Source: Chryseobacterium rhizoplanae (GTDB taxonomy: Bacteria; Bacteroidota; Bacteroidia; Flavobacteriales; Weeksellaceae). From it: a DNA stretch of 64,000 nt. The translations under genes and the position numbers were made by a program. The first letter of the stretch is position 1. Every line of letters starts with the position of its first letter. The stretch spans positions 186,001-250,000 of the forward strand of contig NZ_FXTC01000005.1 in the NCBI RefSeq assembly GCF_900182655.1. The letters are read 5' to 3'. Positions 26,984 through 36,039 of the stretch are shown here, in pieces. The notes under the pieces were generated by a model. That model ran no database searches and was not told where the DNA came from. It worked only from the letters and a program-made list of their open reading frames with translations.

Positions 26984-27481
26984 TTAAAATCTGATTTTCA
27001 AATCAATTTGTAGCCTTTTTTCATCTTTTTTTGCGAATATATTTCCCAATCTTTTAGAATAAGTTTGAATATTTCTTAATGATTCTACTCCAATTTTCAT
27101 CATATCTAAAATATTTTTTTCATATTCTTTTTCAATCTCTACAGTAAAATTTTTTCTATTTAGTTTAAATATTAATTTACTGAAACCTAAATTTAAACTT
27201 TCAAAAGTTTGTCCAGACATCTTTCTTGCTCTCTCTTCAAGTTCTAATGTCAAATTCTTATTTTCAGTTAATGTTGTATATAGTTCATTTTTTATAGATT
27301 TCATAGCACTTATATCATAAATGATAGGCAATATATAAAACAGTTGATTTAAAGGAGGATAATTTTCTTTTCCATCTTTATGTTTTGCTACATTATTATA
27401 ACCAATAATAAAACTATGAATTGCAATTACTCCAATTGCAGGATTTTGCAAAATTTCAAAAAGATTCAGGTTTTTACTCAT
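26984..27481 (-). CDS. ABC-3C system middle component
   Basis: 165 aa, cytoplasmic. The opening LFEILQNPAIGVIAIHSFIIGY and the later YPPLNQLFYILPIIYD match the small middle component that always sits between the effector and the DUF3732 ATPase in ABC three-component conflict systems (described by Aravind and colleagues). Its role in the family is unknown, probably bridging. It overlaps the upstream effector gene by four bases (ATGA) and ends 8 bases before the ATPase. Confidence 0.8.
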   Translation of the reverse strand: MSKNLNLFEILQNPAIGVIAIHSFIIGYNNVAKHKDGKENYPPLNQLFYILPIIYDISAMKSIKNELYTTLTENKNLTLELEERARKMSGQTFESLNLGFSKLIFKLNRKNFTVEIEKEYEKNILDMMKIGVESLRNIQTYSKRLGNIFAKKDEKRLQIDLKIRF

Positions 27482-28692
27482 TTTTTATATTTTTCTTCCC
27501 ATTTTGGATGCCAACCAATTTTGAGTGTATTAGATAATTTCAGGAAAGTACCATTTTGAATGTATTTAATAGAATCATTAAACTCCCAATTATCGAGAAA
27601 CTTCAATCTTAGGTCAGAAATTATTTCATCATAGATTTTACATCCGATTTCATTTAATTCATCATCTGTATATTGATTTAAATCTGGTTTAAGAATATGT
27701 TTTCTTTTAATTCTTTTCCAAGATTCTTCGCAATTTTCTTCAAATTCTTCATAATCTATTCTGGTTAAAGAACTGCAATCTTTATTAATTATTAATCTTG
27801 TAATCTCTATATCACAATAAACAAAATCCAATATTGCATTCTTTATTATTTCTTCTTTTTCAAACCTATCAAAACCATCAATTTGTTTTATGTAAATTTC
27901 ATCCCTATTGTTAAAATCAATATTATCTGCAAAAATTTCTTTCTTATGGCGAAATAATGAATTAATTATTGTTGGATTTTCTCTAATAAGATCATACTTT
28001 AAATCAAAATCTTTTTTGGAAAAAATCGCTTCTTTTTTATTTTTCCAATTATTCTTGCTTATGACTTGTATCCAGCCAAGAAATTCATCATAAATCCTGT
28101 CTTTGACACTTGGATCTTTTGTAGAGACAAAAATATTATTAAGAAATTCCTCTTTTACATCCAAATTTTCTTTTATTTCAAAATTGTTAAAAATGACCTC
28201 TAACTCTGGTTTATATTTTATTGCAAATTCAATACGGTCAATTGTTGCTTTTATACTAACTCCTCTATTTTGTTCGGCTTTAGTTTTTGCATTGTAGTCA
28301 ATTTTTTGTTGATTTAGGATTTTAATTATTTTATTAAAAAAGTCATTAAAATTTTTTTCTTTTAAAATAGAATCTTTAGGGATGCTTTTATTAGTAATTG
28401 CAATGAATTTATTATCAGGATTAACAATTTTATCAACTAACTTTCTGATCCAAATGTTAAGTGTTTTCCATAAGTCAGTAGATGTATTCCCAAAATTGGT
28501 TGTTGATGTTTTTATGCTGTGCTTTGCTTGAATTGTGCAGTTATAAATTCCATTTTTATCTTCTTTTGCTACATCATCAACTTTTTCTAATGAAATAGAA
28601 TCAGTAATACTTAGTTTAGATAATTCTAATAAAGCAATTTCAAATTGAAAAATAAAACCTGCAGGTGTTCCTTTATTATTATCTTTACTCAC
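27478..28692 (-). CDS. ABC-3C system effector with nuclease-like N-terminus
   Basis: 404 aa. The N-terminus GTPAGFIFQFEIALLEL ... SLEKVDDVAKE ... CTIQAKHS follows the pattern of Cap4/DUF4297-type dsDNA endonucleases, in which E, D and Q-x-K form a PD-(D/E)xK-like site. The C-terminus ends IGWHPKWEEKYK, as in the C-terminal domains of ABC-3C effectors. It would cut nucleic acid when the ATPase senses invasion. It is first in the operon. A TATATTTG box lies 33 bases upstream on the minus strand. Nuclease activity is inferred from motifs only. Confidence 0.78.
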   Translation of the reverse strand: MSKDNNKGTPAGFIFQFEIALLELSKLSITDSISLEKVDDVAKEDKNGIYNCTIQAKHSIKTSTTNFGNTSTDLWKTLNIWIRKLVDKIVNPDNKFIAITNKSIPKDSILKEKNFNDFFNKIIKILNQQKIDYNAKTKAEQNRGVSIKATIDRIEFAIKYKPELEVIFNNFEIKENLDVKEEFLNNIFVSTKDPSVKDRIYDEFLGWIQVISKNNWKNKKEAIFSKKDFDLKYDLIRENPTIINSLFRHKKEIFADNIDFNNRDEIYIKQIDGFDRFEKEEIIKNAILDFVYCDIEITRLIINKDCSSLTRIDYEEFEENCEESWKRIKRKHILKPDLNQYTDDELNEIGCKIYDEIISDLRLKFLDNWEFNDSIKYIQNGTFLKLSNTLKIGWHPKWEEKYKK

Positions 28693-29773
28693 GTTCTTTT
28701 CTTGTGGTTTTTAGTTTATTCTTTCAAATATATTCAATATTAACTAATTTTCTCAGTTACATTACAAATTATTAAGTTTAGTTACCTAAATGAAATAAGG
28801 TGGCATCATATAAAAAAATTGAGAAATACAAGTTATTCATACGTAATATTTTCTTTAAAATTATAATATAAAAAAGTAATACCATTTTTTAGCAACGAGA
28901 GATTTTCGTAATCTTCCAATTGAATAACTTGAATTTGATAATATAATGAAAATTCCGACGATTTATTTACTTTAGATTTTGATTATCTAACTTATATCAT
29001 TGCTCAGTAATAGTGATCTCCCAAAAATATAAAGTGTTAGCACACAATGATTACGGTTTCCCGTAAAAAAAACAAAAAGTAAAATCATCTTAAAATCTGG
29101 AGTCAATGTTTCACGGATATATTTAAAGATTTCAAAAAAAAAATTGGAAAATACTCAACGAGTATAGAAATTTAAAATAATACAGGGCTAATATTCGATT
29201 TCCTAATTGTCAAACTGATTAACTTCTAGTCATGACACATTGTTATTGAAAAACCGGATCCAAAGTAATAAAATAAAAACTGTTCATTTATTGAGTAAAG
29301 TAGTATTTTACTTTAGGAATTAATCAATAAAACTTTCCATGTGAAGAGCCATTTCAATGTTCTTTTGACAGATAATCTAAGATTACACTATACTGGCCAG
29401 TAAGTGGTCAAACAAGCTCGGTGTTTATGGCGATAATCAACTTTCATTAAGTAAGTTTCTGCTTTGTTTTATTATAATTGTAGCTTTGCAGAGTCAAAAA
29501 TTTTCAAATATTAAGTTCGAGTTTTTGTCCAGTGTGGTCTGCCCCGGGTTGATATTTGTCTCGTGGTATTGAACTATACGTCGTCATAAATATTTTCAGA
29601 TTCTGGTATAGCCTAAAATGTGGAATGCATTCTGCCCGCCTTAACTATCACACATAATCAATTAACACACTGTATATTAAACAAAAACCTACAACAGATT
29701 AGTGATGATATGACTATAGATTAAGACAGAATTACATTAAACCAATTTAGATTTGTTATTATAATAATAGGTC
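28693..29773. other. 1.08-kb gene-free region inside the ICE
   Basis: No reading frame with protein-like composition on either strand. It contains the divergent promoters of the ABC-3C operon and the barrel gene and a small palindrome TAAAGTA-gtatt-TTACTTTA (29296-29315). The mixed base composition after 29160 could be a decayed gene, but nothing is recognisable. Confidence 0.5.
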
Positions 29774-32545
29774 ATGAAGAAAACTATTTTGTTAGTTACT
29801 TTGATGTTCACAGTCATTATTCTGCACGCTCAAAAACTACACATTGACGGAAAAATATCAGATTCTGAGAAGAAAGCGATAGAAAATGCCACTGTCTATC
29901 TTTTGAAAGAAAAAGATTCCACTATCATCAATTATACAGCCACTAATAGAGAAGGTAAATTCTCTCTGAAGATTGATAATGTAAAAGAACCGTCAATCCT
30001 TAAAATTGATGCTGATAAATTATTTTCTTATTCGAAAAAATTTGAAAAAATAGATCATTCCTTATCTTTAGGAGATATTCAGCTTGAGAAACAAAGTATT
30101 GTTAACAATATTGATGAGATAAAACTCACGGCATCACCGGTAAAAATTAAAAAAGATACCATTGAATTCAGTGCAGCAGCAATCAAAGTACGTCCTGACA
30201 GTAAAATAGAGGAACTTCTGAAGCAGATTCCCGGTGTAGAGATCAGCAATGAGGGAAAAATTACGGTCAACGGGAAGGAAGTGGATCAGATCATGATCAA
30301 CGGGAAGCCTTTCTTTGAGAAAAATGGTAAAATTGCCCTTCAAAACTTACCCGCAGATATCATTAAGAACATTCAGTTTACAACAACTAAAACAAAGGAA
30401 GAGGAACTTAGTGGGAAAGCAGCCAAATCTCAGAATACCACCATCAACTTTAATATTGACGAAAAGAAAAATAAAGGTTTACTGACAAGACTTACTGTCG
30501 GTTATGGATCGGACAAACGGTATGAAACAAGTGGCCTTGCGAGTTATTTTAAAGGTGATACGAAAGTAAGTATTCTAGCCTCTTCCAATAATATCAATTC
30601 ACAGGGATTTTCCAGGGATGAGGTTTTTGACAGTATGGGGAACGGCCGGAATGCGTGGATAATGCAGGAAAAATCTCTATCTACAGTAGGAAATATGACG
30701 TATTATAATAGCCAAGATGAAATAAAAGGGATCCAACGTTCTACAATCATAGGGTTGAATTATAGTGATAAAATGGGGGGGAATGCTGATCTGGATTCTT
30801 TCAGTCTGATGAATTCAGATTCCAATACGGAAACTAGGTCGAAAGTTTCGAGATCTACCCTTTTACCCATGTATACTTTACAGACGAATTCTGAAAGTAA
30901 CGGAGAGAGTGAATCTAAGCAATACAGTTTTGATACTTCAGCCAAAATCAAACTGGATTCTATGACCAGTATTTATCTTTCTCCGATGTTTACTAAAAAC
31001 AGCAGTTTTAGCTTTAATAATTCAAGATCTTCCACTTTAAATAACGCCGGTCTTCTGAATGAAAGTAATGTTTACTCAAGTAATGATTCGGAAAGTAATT
31101 CATTTGATCCTTACATTTATTTCTCTAGAAAATTCAAGAAAAAAGGGCGCTTGATTTCAGCCAATATAAATAGTATGATCTCTGAATCTAAAAGAGATAA
31201 CCTAAGCCAATCTCAGAATACCTTCTATCAGCCAAACGGAACAACAGTAGACAACCGGGATCAATTAGCCCAAAATAAAAATCAGAACAGCAATTTTAAT
31301 TTCAGTGCCGGGTATACAGAGCCTGTTTCCGATTCGTCAAGCGTAAGCTTTGAAGTAAAGTATGAAACCAGGTCTGCCAGAGTTTCGAGGAATGTGAACG
31401 ATTTTGATAATACCACCGGAGATTATACTAAATTCAACCAGCTTTTATCCAATAATATGAAGCAGAGAATCAATCAGATCTCTCCTGAAATCAACTATCA
31501 GATCAACAAAAACAAACTCAACTTCTGGGCTTCGGTGAATCTTAATATTTCGGATATGAAAGTAAACTCCATCTATAACGGGCAGCAATATGACCTGCAG
31601 AAAAACTTTATACTGCCTGAATATAATCTAAACCTTTACTATCAGCTGGGTGAAGGAAAAAACTTAAGTATTTATAACTATTCCAATTACACAATTCCTA
31701 CGGCAGAGCAGCTGACTCCATATAAAGATGAATCCAATCCCTTGATTACTTATAAAGGAAACCCTGATTTGAAAAATACATGGACCAACAATCTTTATCT
31801 GTATTTCAACAATTTTAATAAAGTAAAAGATCTGAGTTATTATTTCAGTATTGGCTTTACGTACAGGAATAATGACATCGTCAATTTTTCCACCTATGAT
31901 AATGCAGGAAAACAAGTGGTCACTTATAACAACGTAAGCGGAAATAAAAGCATCAATGCCGGCGGAGGTTTCAGTAAAACCCTGAAATGGAAAAACAGCA
32001 AACTTACTATCAGCCCTACATTCAAAATGAATTACGCCTACAATAATGGTCTTATTGACGGAAAGGCTTTTACCAGCAACTCTTATAATCTTAATCCGGG
32101 TCTTAATCTTATCTATGAGATTAAGGATAAAATGACAATCAAACCTTCTTATAAACTTGGATATAGTTTCTCCAATTATACTAATTACAATGTAACCAGT
32201 GTAAATACAGAGAATCAGTCACTAAAACTCGAACTGACCAATTACATACTGAAGGGCAGATTTGTATTTGGAAATGACTTTGAATATAACACCAATTCCA
32301 ATATTGCTCCAGGCTTTAAAAAAGATTTCTACTTCTGGAATACCAGTCTGGGCTATTCATTCTACAAAAAACAGTTTACGGCAAAAGTGAAGATCTATGA
32401 CGTATTAAATCAAAATCAAAGCATAAAAAGAACGATCACAGATTCCTATTTCGAAGACCGCGAAGATCTGATTCTGAAAAGATATATCATGTTCTCTATC
32501 AGCATGAAACTGAATAAATTTGCAGAAAAAAAAACGAATGATTAA
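29774..32545 (+). CDS. Outer-membrane beta-barrel protein with carboxypeptidase-like N-terminal domain
   Basis: 923 aa with a signal peptide ending ILHAQ. Residues about 22-110 form a CarboxypepD-regulatory-like beta-sandwich (DGKISDSEKKAIENATVYL ... NREGKFSLKI). A plug-like domain follows (ELLKQIPGVEISNEGKITV, VDQIMINGKPFF), then a long C-terminal barrel rich in aromatic beta-strands. It belongs to the same broad family as the chromosomal receptor at 5370-7556 but has the extra N-terminal domain. It has no SusD-like partner, so it is probably ICE cargo with an unknown ligand. Confidence 0.82.
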   Translation: MKKTILLVTLMFTVIILHAQKLHIDGKISDSEKKAIENATVYLLKEKDSTIINYTATNREGKFSLKIDNVKEPSILKIDADKLFSYSKKFEKIDHSLSLGDIQLEKQSIVNNIDEIKLTASPVKIKKDTIEFSAAAIKVRPDSKIEELLKQIPGVEISNEGKITVNGKEVDQIMINGKPFFEKNGKIALQNLPADIIKNIQFTTTKTKEEELSGKAAKSQNTTINFNIDEKKNKGLLTRLTVGYGSDKRYETSGLASYFKGDTKVSILASSNNINSQGFSRDEVFDSMGNGRNAWIMQEKSLSTVGNMTYYNSQDEIKGIQRSTIIGLNYSDKMGGNADLDSFSLMNSDSNTETRSKVSRSTLLPMYTLQTNSESNGESESKQYSFDTSAKIKLDSMTSIYLSPMFTKNSSFSFNNSRSSTLNNAGLLNESNVYSSNDSESNSFDPYIYFSRKFKKKGRLISANINSMISESKRDNLSQSQNTFYQPNGTTVDNRDQLAQNKNQNSNFNFSAGYTEPVSDSSSVSFEVKYETRSARVSRNVNDFDNTTGDYTKFNQLLSNNMKQRINQISPEINYQINKNKLNFWASVNLNISDMKVNSIYNGQQYDLQKNFILPEYNLNLYYQLGEGKNLSIYNYSNYTIPTAEQLTPYKDESNPLITYKGNPDLKNTWTNNLYLYFNNFNKVKDLSYYFSIGFTYRNNDIVNFSTYDNAGKQVVTYNNVSGNKSINAGGGFSKTLKWKNSKLTISPTFKMNYAYNNGLIDGKAFTSNSYNLNPGLNLIYEIKDKMTIKPSYKLGYSFSNYTNYNVTSVNTENQSLKLELTNYILKGRFVFGNDFEYNTNSNIAPGFKKDFYFWNTSLGYSFYKKQFTAKVKIYDVLNQNQSIKRTITDSYFEDREDLILKRYIMFSISMKLNKFAEKKTND

Positions 32546-32689
32546 GATTTCATAATCATTATATTCTTTTTAAAAATCTGTAATTCAACAAATTACTCAT
32601 ATTTACATATAGGGACGGCTTTTAAAAAATTATTTCTATATTTATTAGTTAAAGTGTTTTCAGTAATTGCGAAAATGAAAATTTAATTT

Positions 32690-33337
32690 TTAATCATAAA
32701 AGTTTTTATTCATAAATTCATTCGCTCTTCTAATAGATTCTTGTCTTACTCTTTCTTGGTCACTAGCATAATTAAGTTTTACTTCTTTCGGCGTTTTAAT
32801 AATCCCTAGTGATTTTAGTCTGTATTCAACACTTTGTTTACTCGTTCCAAAATGATTGGATAAATAACTTATATAAGTGTGGAAATCTTTTCTATTTTGT
32901 TCTTGGTGATCAACATAGATTGATCCTTGATTCCTGTTTACTCCTATTGTTCTTTGAACTTGTATTAACCTTGCAAGTATTGAGGTATGAGGCATTAAAA
33001 TTGAAGATGCAAAACAGTTAGCCTGCCATTCAATCCAATTTTTATCATTTTTCAATTCATACTGTTGAGAAAACACATTGTGAACCGAATCTTTAAAATT
33101 ATTATAAACCAGTTGATTTATCTTCAAATTTCTATGTAAAACGAAATGTGCAATTTCATGTGCCAGAGTGAAAGCGAAACGCTCCGTCCCAATGATTGTA
33201 TAGTCAATTAAGATTTTATTATTTTGAGAATCAAAATAACCTAGTAGTTTTGTTCCATCATTATTCAACAGATTAACATATTCAATTCTTAGCTGATATT
33301 TTCTTTCTAAATAATGGGTAAGCAGTTTTAGATCCAA
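32690..33337 (-). CDS. ImmA/IrrE family metallo-endopeptidase, probably 3' part of a frameshifted fusion
   Basis: The zinc motif HEIAH lies in FAFTLAHEIAHFVLHRN, and the third ligand region is WQANCFASSILMP, both typical of ImmA/IrrE proteases that cleave repressors. The only start in this frame before the motif is a TTG at 33337; no ATG exists. The frame stays open up to a stop at 33470 and reads as natural protein (NAILPKKIEGLKQLS). This suggests that it was once continuous with the upstream nuclease gene. As it stands it may not be translated. Confidence 0.75.
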   Translation of the reverse strand: MDLKLLTHYLERKYQLRIEYVNLLNNDGTKLLGYFDSQNNKILIDYTIIGTERFAFTLAHEIAHFVLHRNLKINQLVYNNFKDSVHNVFSQQYELKNDKNWIEWQANCFASSILMPHTSILARLIQVQRTIGVNRNQGSIYVDHQEQNRKDFHTYISYLSNHFGTSKQSVEYRLKSLGIIKTPKEVKLNYASDQERVRQESIRRANEFMNKNFYD

Positions 33338-33432
33338 TTTCGTTGCATATGCTAAAATAGAACTATCAAACTCATTTAAAAAGGTATTTGCTAAATTTTG
33401 TATTTGTTGAGTTGAAAGCTGCTTAAGGCCTT

Positions 33433-33948
33433 CTATTTTTTTAGGAAGTATAGCATTTTCAATGGTTTTCTAACTTTCTCATCAAGTTCTATTTCCTTTT
33501 CATTCTGCTCTTTAAGTTTTTCTGTTCTATATAAAAGGATGTTGTAGTCATTATCATCTACCTCAATCAACATCATTCCATATGATTTAACTGTTGCCAA
33601 CGCCCCACTTTGCATCCGGTTATTAGAAATAAACACTCCCTTTGTAGCAAAACCTTCTATTTGGCTGATATATTCAGCAAATGTAGCAACATCCGATACA
33701 GGTACTGCGCTTGTGTAGTTTTTACATTCTATTAAATATACTAAAGTGGGATTCTTAGCTTTTGGTGGAGTAACTTCAATGGCCAGGTCAAAAATTATAT
33801 CTGCTTTTCTTCTAAAAGAGTAGTAGGGCTTTTTCCTGTAAATTTTACAATATTCTGGTATAAGTCCTAACTCATTACTTTTTAATGCCTGTTCAATAAT
33901 ATTGTATGATTTATCTTCAAATTCATTTCCGAGTTTTACAGTATTCAT
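33433..33948 (-). CDS. Mrr-like restriction endonuclease domain protein
   Basis: 171 aa. A PD-(D/E)xK core is visible: KADIIFDLAIEV, then VYLIECKNY (E-x-K), then FAEYISQIEGFATKGVFISNN, as in Mrr_cat nucleases and related archaeal-type endonucleases. The last dozen residues (KPLKMLYFLKK) do not look like family sequence. A one-base shift at the AAAA run just before them would join it to the ImmA/IrrE frame downstream. It has an operator-like motif upstream at 33962. Confidence 0.75.
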   Translation of the reverse strand: MNTVKLGNEFEDKSYNIIEQALKSNELGLIPEYCKIYRKKPYYSFRRKADIIFDLAIEVTPPKAKNPTLVYLIECKNYTSAVPVSDVATFAEYISQIEGFATKGVFISNNRMQSGALATVKSYGMMLIEVDDNDYNILLYRTEKLKEQNEKEIELDEKVRKPLKMLYFLKK

Positions 33949-33961
33949 GCAAAATAGTTTC

Positions 33962-33977
33962 TTACAAATGTAAATAC
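33962..33977. promoter_or_regulatory. Operator-like motif upstream of the nuclease gene
   Basis: TTACAAATGTAAATAC lies 14 bases before the nuclease start codon. It nearly repeats TTTACAATGTAAATAC at 35383-35398, in front of the DprA-like gene. The core TTACA-(2)-TGTAA is a palindrome. Confidence 0.5.
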
Positions 33978-34069
33978 ATAAAGTATTACTTCAAAACTGA
34001 GTTTCCCACATGTTTTAACTTATTTTAGAACTTTCTAATAATTATACGCTATTCTTTCCTGGCAGGCTA

Positions 34070-34678
34070 CTAATCTGGTAATTGAACACCTCCATTAGCG
34101 GTAAGATGCATACGTCCCTTACTAATATCTATAATATTCTCCAGATTTTTCCATCCTCTGGTTCTTACAGCACAAAATATTTTGATTTCTTTATCCGGAT
34201 AAACTTTATGAAGCTTTAATGCAGATGCCATGGAGGTCCTTCCTAACGTTAGGATATCATCAACTATAATAATCTTCGGCTCAGCAATAAGCAGTGGATT
34301 TACATTTAAACTATCTTGATGAGTTTGTACTGTATTTCTGGTATCTGCGTTAAATTGACCGCTTGATTTAGGTATTGCGTGTACACGGTTTAGACAATTT
34401 GCAACAATCTCCCCTAATCCGTTATTAACAAGAGTCTCACATATAATTTGTGCTGGAAAAACGGCACCATCAATCAGAGGTGTACTTCTGGGAACAGGTA
34501 CTAAAGCTGAGCTTTCAAAATAATCGGATAAATCAGCCTCTTTTAATCTTTGGCTTAATCGTGTACTGAAATATACATCACCATTTTTACAGGAACCGGC
34601 AACAGTGCGTGAATTAATCTCAATCTCAGATTTACCTCTTGGGGAATATGCCAAAAAGGTAAGAAACTCAAAAGACAT
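34070..34678 (-). CDS. ComF-like phosphoribosyltransferase
   Basis: 202 aa. The PRPP-binding loop IIIVDDILTLGRTS (about residues 136-149) is intact, and VPVPRSTPLIDGAVFPAQ and the later VRTRGW fit the ComF/PRTase fold. There is no zinc-ribbon N-terminus as in housekeeping ComF. Its start overlaps the stop of the DprA-like gene by 11 bases, so the two are translationally coupled. PRTases coupled to DprA/SLOG proteins occur in predicted conflict systems. The substrate is unknown. Confidence 0.75.
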   Translation of the reverse strand: MSFEFLTFLAYSPRGKSEIEINSRTVAGSCKNGDVYFSTRLSQRLKEADLSDYFESSALVPVPRSTPLIDGAVFPAQIICETLVNNGLGEIVANCLNRVHAIPKSSGQFNADTRNTVQTHQDSLNVNPLLIAEPKIIIVDDILTLGRTSMASALKLHKVYPDKEIKIFCAVRTRGWKNLENIIDISKGRMHLTANGGVQLPD

Positions 34679-35342
34679 ACTCTCTTTTTGTTGTTAAAAA
34701 AGGAATGCTTTCAATCAGAAATTCAAAGTTATCTTGGGTCAGAACTTGTGCACCATAGCTAAGCATTTCTTCTGCCCAGGAAATGTTATCATTAAGGACA
34801 TTTTCCATGATTAAAAGCTGCCTTCCTAACCTAAGTGCTTCCCATCCCTGATGTTTTGTTCCGCTCTTCTCACTGGCTTCAACAATAATTGTAGCATCAC
34901 TAATCAATGCCATGGTTCTGTTTCTTATAGGAAAACTTTTAGGTGTTACGGGATAGTTTTCCGGAAACTGAGAAATCAGTAAATGTTTTTCAGCAATAAA
35001 ATCCTGCAAATCCTTATTTTCAATGGGAAAATATTTATTAAGCGGTGTTCCGATTACCCCAATGGTATTACCTTGAAAATCGATGGCGGTTCTGTGTGCA
35101 ATAGAATCAACACCTTCTGCTAAGCCACTCACAACAGTGATATCGTTTTTTACCAAGAATCTAGCAATCTTATGTGTTCTTTTCAGGCCAAGTTCAGAAA
35201 CCTTACGTGAGCCTACGACTGCTACTCTTCTTCCATTTTCCAATAAAGAAAAATCCCCTTTGTAGAATAATTCTTTGGGGCTGTTTTTTTTCTCAACGGT
35301 TGTCAGTTTACTGTAGTAATCATTAAAAGTACTAATCTGCAT
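34668..35342 (-). CDS. DprA/Smf-like SLOG protein
   Basis: 224 aa. The Rossmann-like DprA core is clear: VAVVGSRKVSELG, VVSGLAEGVDSIAHRTAI, GVIGTPLNKYFP and FPIRNRTMALISDATIIVEASEKSGTKHQGWEAL. It lacks the SAM and winged-helix domains of a complete housekeeping DprA, so it is a short SLOG-type version. It is first in a transcript with the ComF-like PRTase. It is more likely a sensor or effector of a defence module than a natural transformation factor; this is inference. Confidence 0.8.
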   Translation of the reverse strand: MQISTFNDYYSKLTTVEKKNSPKELFYKGDFSLLENGRRVAVVGSRKVSELGLKRTHKIARFLVKNDITVVSGLAEGVDSIAHRTAIDFQGNTIGVIGTPLNKYFPIENKDLQDFIAEKHLLISQFPENYPVTPKSFPIRNRTMALISDATIIVEASEKSGTKHQGWEALRLGRQLLIMENVLNDNISWAEEMLSYGAQVLTQDNFEFLIESIPFLTTKREYVF

Positions 35343-35363
35343 AGATATTCAAGATTTAAATGA

Positions 35364-35398
35364 ACATTGTAAATATAATATATTTACAATGTAAATAC
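35364..35398. promoter_or_regulatory. Palindromic operator upstream of the DprA-like gene
   Basis: 35364-35392 is a 29-base palindrome with only the centre unpaired (ACATTGTAAATATA and its complement). It overlaps a second palindrome TTTACA-A-TGTAAA and the shared motif ending AATAC. It begins 22 bases upstream of the start codon, where a repressor would block the promoter. Confidence 0.6.
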
Positions 35399-36039
35399 AA
35401 ATTGAAAACATAAAAGGGTCACTGAGTCAATGGCAGAAAAATAGAACTATACTCTTATTATTCCTAATCATCCAATATAAAGCCGCTGGTATATTGTGAA
35501 TAGCAAATTCCAGATTTTATTTGTTAAAAATCTAGTTTTAATTAACTTTAAGCACAGTTTAGTCCCTTACTATTCTTTGACACCCTACTTATTAAAAATT
35601 TCAGTTCTTGATATAAAATTCATGATGAGAAAATACCATTACCGGCAAAACGAAAGACTTTGTCACAATGTCAATAAGAAGCTTATTCATAGGAACAACA
35701 TTATCATTTTTTGCAATAAAACTCAAAGAGATAGTACACAGCAGCAGGGTGGAAAAAAGATTTTTTATAAAAAATCCAGAGAATATAAAAATTTCTTACC
35801 ATGTTTACTCCCATAAAATTTATGTTTATATATCAAATTGTACGCTATCCTAAATTCTTAGAGACTAGTAAGCGGTCATTTTAAGTTAAGCACATTCAGT
35901 CATATTATCACTCATGAACATAGTTCTTTCACTAAAATATTATAGAAACAGGAAAATAGTTTCCAAATACTTTTTATCATTCTGTGATCTCTTTAAATCA
36001 ATAAATGTCCGATAATCATCAGTAACATCATTAAAAAAA
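35399..36039. other. Gene-free AT-rich region
   Basis: A 106-codon open frame (35496-35816) has biased, low-complexity composition and no recognisable start context, so no gene is called. No repeats or RNA genes are apparent. Confidence 0.5.

Noticed and set aside
35496..35816. Open frame of 106 codons in the gap upstream of the DprA-like gene.
   Set aside because: Low-complexity, Lys/Asn/Ile-rich sequence with no domain pattern and poor start context.
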